A stretch of 31,034 bases of DNA, from positions 1 to 31,034 of the IMG/VR virus record IMGVR_UViG_3300014501_000970. One strand, given 5' to 3'. A program made the translations under genes and the position numbers. The notes under the pieces were generated by a model that was not told where the DNA came from, made no database searches, and worked only from the letters and a program-made list of their open reading frames with translations. This DNA is from a virus. Positions 29,889 to 31,034 of this stretch are shown in pieces (position 1 is the stretch's first letter; every line of letters starts with the position of its first letter).

Positions 29889-31034
29889 TTAGGGATGGAC
29901 CCCGATGCAATTGATCTGGTTGACGGTGGTTGCGCCGGCGCCGGAGGAATCGGCATTCTGCAGCGTGAGCTCGAAGGTGGTCGCGGTCTGGTTAGACACG
30001 AAGAGGCCCAGCAGCACGGCATTTGTGCCCTGGCCGGGTCCCGAGGTGCAGGTCAACGCGTAATTGCCGTCAGCGAACGCGGTTGGCCAGGTAACCGTGA
30101 AGGAGCAATTCGCGAACGCCGAAGCCGCTGTGGTGCAGATCCCTGAATTGATGATAAGGGGCTGGATGTTTGGGACTGCTGGACCCGAAGTCGCCGCGGT
30201 CACCCGCCCATAAGCGTCCACCGTCACGCCGGAATTGGTGTAAGAACCTGGCGTGACGGCGGTGGTGGCGAGGTCAACGTCGGTGCGGGTGGAGGGGACG
30301 TCGTTCGCGAGCGAGAAGCGGGCGCTAAAGTTGATCTGCGGCTGTTGGGCGAAGAGCGTTCCGTTGCTCTGGACCACCTGGTAGAAGATCGCTGGCAGCG
30401 TCCCGCAACTGCCAGGTCCGAAGTAGGTACCATTGGACACCAGGCATTGCCCGGTCGAACCGGCGCCACCGTTGAAGAGATACCCACCGCTACTGTTGAT
30501 GAAGCCATTCTCAACATCGACGGGCCACACCGGCGTATTGGTGCCGACGCCGAGCGCGCCTATGTTCAGCACGTTGTAGCCGGTCATGTTCAGCAGGCCT
30601 GAGATGCTTTGCGGGCCATGATTCAGCGGCTGTGCAAAGATTGGCTGTGGGTAGATGGTCGTGCCATTCCATAGCGGCGCACCGTTCGAGACATTGACTG
30701 TGCCGCTCAGTCCTCCATTGAGCTGCCAGGCCTGCGGCCAGCCCGGATACGCGTTTCCGCTCGAGGAAATCAGTGAGACGTTGTAGCCGGAGTAGGGAAT
30801 GATCGTGTCGTTGAACGCGATGGAGCAGACTGTGGCATTGACCGCCGGGATCGGGATGAGCGTGGTCACAGGCGTTTCGTTCTGAACGAATGTTCCGCTG
30901 CTGCCAGTCGAGTTTCCTTGTGCCGTCTCCGCGCCGCTCACCGTGCCGGCAAAGACGGTCATGCCCACGGCATTCGGCGGGAACGTCGCCGGTGGCGAAA
31001 TAATCAGCGATCCGGTACTGATGAGCTGTACCTC
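29889..31034 (-). CDS. tail-fibre-like protein, N-terminus beyond the window edge
   Basis: The frame is open to the right edge; 381 codons are seen (EVQLISTGSLIISPPATF precedes the GTG at 30968 in the same frame), so the gene is partial at its 5' end. It contains fibre-style elements: ALGVGTNTPVWPVDVENGF, GGYLFNGGAGSTGQCLVSNG, then YGPGSC-type cysteine turns, and TNSGVTVDAYGRVTAATSG, a motif common in tail fibres. The C-terminal about 100 residues form a Cys-containing beta domain ending INCIGVHP. It is the first gene seen of the spike/lysis operon, 3 bp before the 1580-aa gene. Whether it carries the shared signal-peptide module cannot be seen. Confidence 0.72.
   Translation of the reverse strand, partial: EVQLISTGSLIISPPATFPPNAVGMTVFAGTVSGAETAQGNSTGSSGTFVQNETPVTTLIPIPAVNATVCSIAFNDTIIPYSGYNVSLISSSGNAYPGWPQAWQLNGGLSGTVNVSNGAPLWNGTTIYPQPIFAQPLNHGPQSISGLLNMTGYNVLNIGALGVGTNTPVWPVDVENGFINSSGGYLFNGGAGSTGQCLVSNGTYFGPGSCGTLPAIFYQVVQSNGTLFAQQPQINFSARFSLANDVPSTRTDVDLATTAVTPGSYTNSGVTVDAYGRVTAATSGPAVPNIQPLIINSGICTTAASAFANCSFTVTWPTAFADGNYALTCTSGPGQGTNAVLLGLFVSNQTATTFELTLQNADSSGAGATTVNQINCIGVHP

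Noticed and set aside
1-31034. Diversity-generating retroelement for the spikes
   Set aside because: No reverse transcriptase and no template/variable repeat pair was seen in the window.
1-31034. CRISPR array or tRNA gene
   Set aside because: The only short repeats are the six dispersed palindromes, which are not regularly spaced, and no cloverleaf-like sequence was noticed.

Overview
The window looks like the late (structural and lysis) region of a tailed phage or prophage, most likely podovirus-like. All supported genes lie on the minus strand and are read from about 31034 down to 1. The base composition is GC-rich and the genes are tightly packed, many overlapping by 4 bp (ATGA or GTGA). 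No integrase, terminase, replication gene, tRNA or CRISPR array is visible. The host cannot be read directly. Two things make me think of Acidobacteriota (Terriglobia): secreted Ig-like/lectin proteins of a style common there, and a dispersed family of palindromic intergenic elements with a GGGTGCCCCA core. That assignment is inference from memory.

Layout in transcription order. (1) 31034-18466, spike/lysis operon: a tail-fibre-like protein cut by the window edge; a 1580-aa beta-helix spike; two secreted proteins with bacterial Ig-like (BIG2) repeats (206 and 717 aa), the larger with chitobiase-like and lectin-like parts; a coiled-coil plus membrane-anchor protein (holin candidate); a GH108-type endolysin; a 929-aa spike; a small two-helix membrane protein. 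(2) 18277-13874: a helical 115-aa protein, a small lipoprotein, a 60-aa basic protein, a 121-aa beta-rich protein, a third spike (888 aa), and a 157-aa secreted protein that repeats the last domain of that spike. (3) 13771-7714, head genes: a 140-aa protein abutting the portal gene, a portal with a zinc-ribbon insert, a probable scaffold and the major capsid protein, followed by a strong intrinsic terminator. (4) 7521-6041: a GT-A-type glycosyltransferase coupled to an unknown 235-aa protein. (5) 5905-1, neck/tail genes: a zinc-ribbon protein, a head-tail adaptor, a small beta protein, a 993-aa beta-propeller-like tail protein with an internal duplication, and a 300-aa partial tail protein at the left edge.

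The most striking feature is that all three spikes share one N-terminal module of about 165 residues and each carries a convincing Sec signal peptide ending A|QN(I/V)EGQ. Downstream they have different beta-helix bodies and three different C-terminal modules. The arrangement resembles a branched receptor-binding set with one common anchor, but cytoplasmically assembled virions should not need export signals. Three more proteins in the cluster also have Sec signals and one has a lipobox, so seven genes encode exported products. The second unusual feature is six palindromic REP-like elements, all in one orientation and all in the few intergenic gaps of the structural region. They may come from the host chromosome, which would favour a resident prophage. 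Both partial edge genes and several start sites were re-derived here by reading the sequence.
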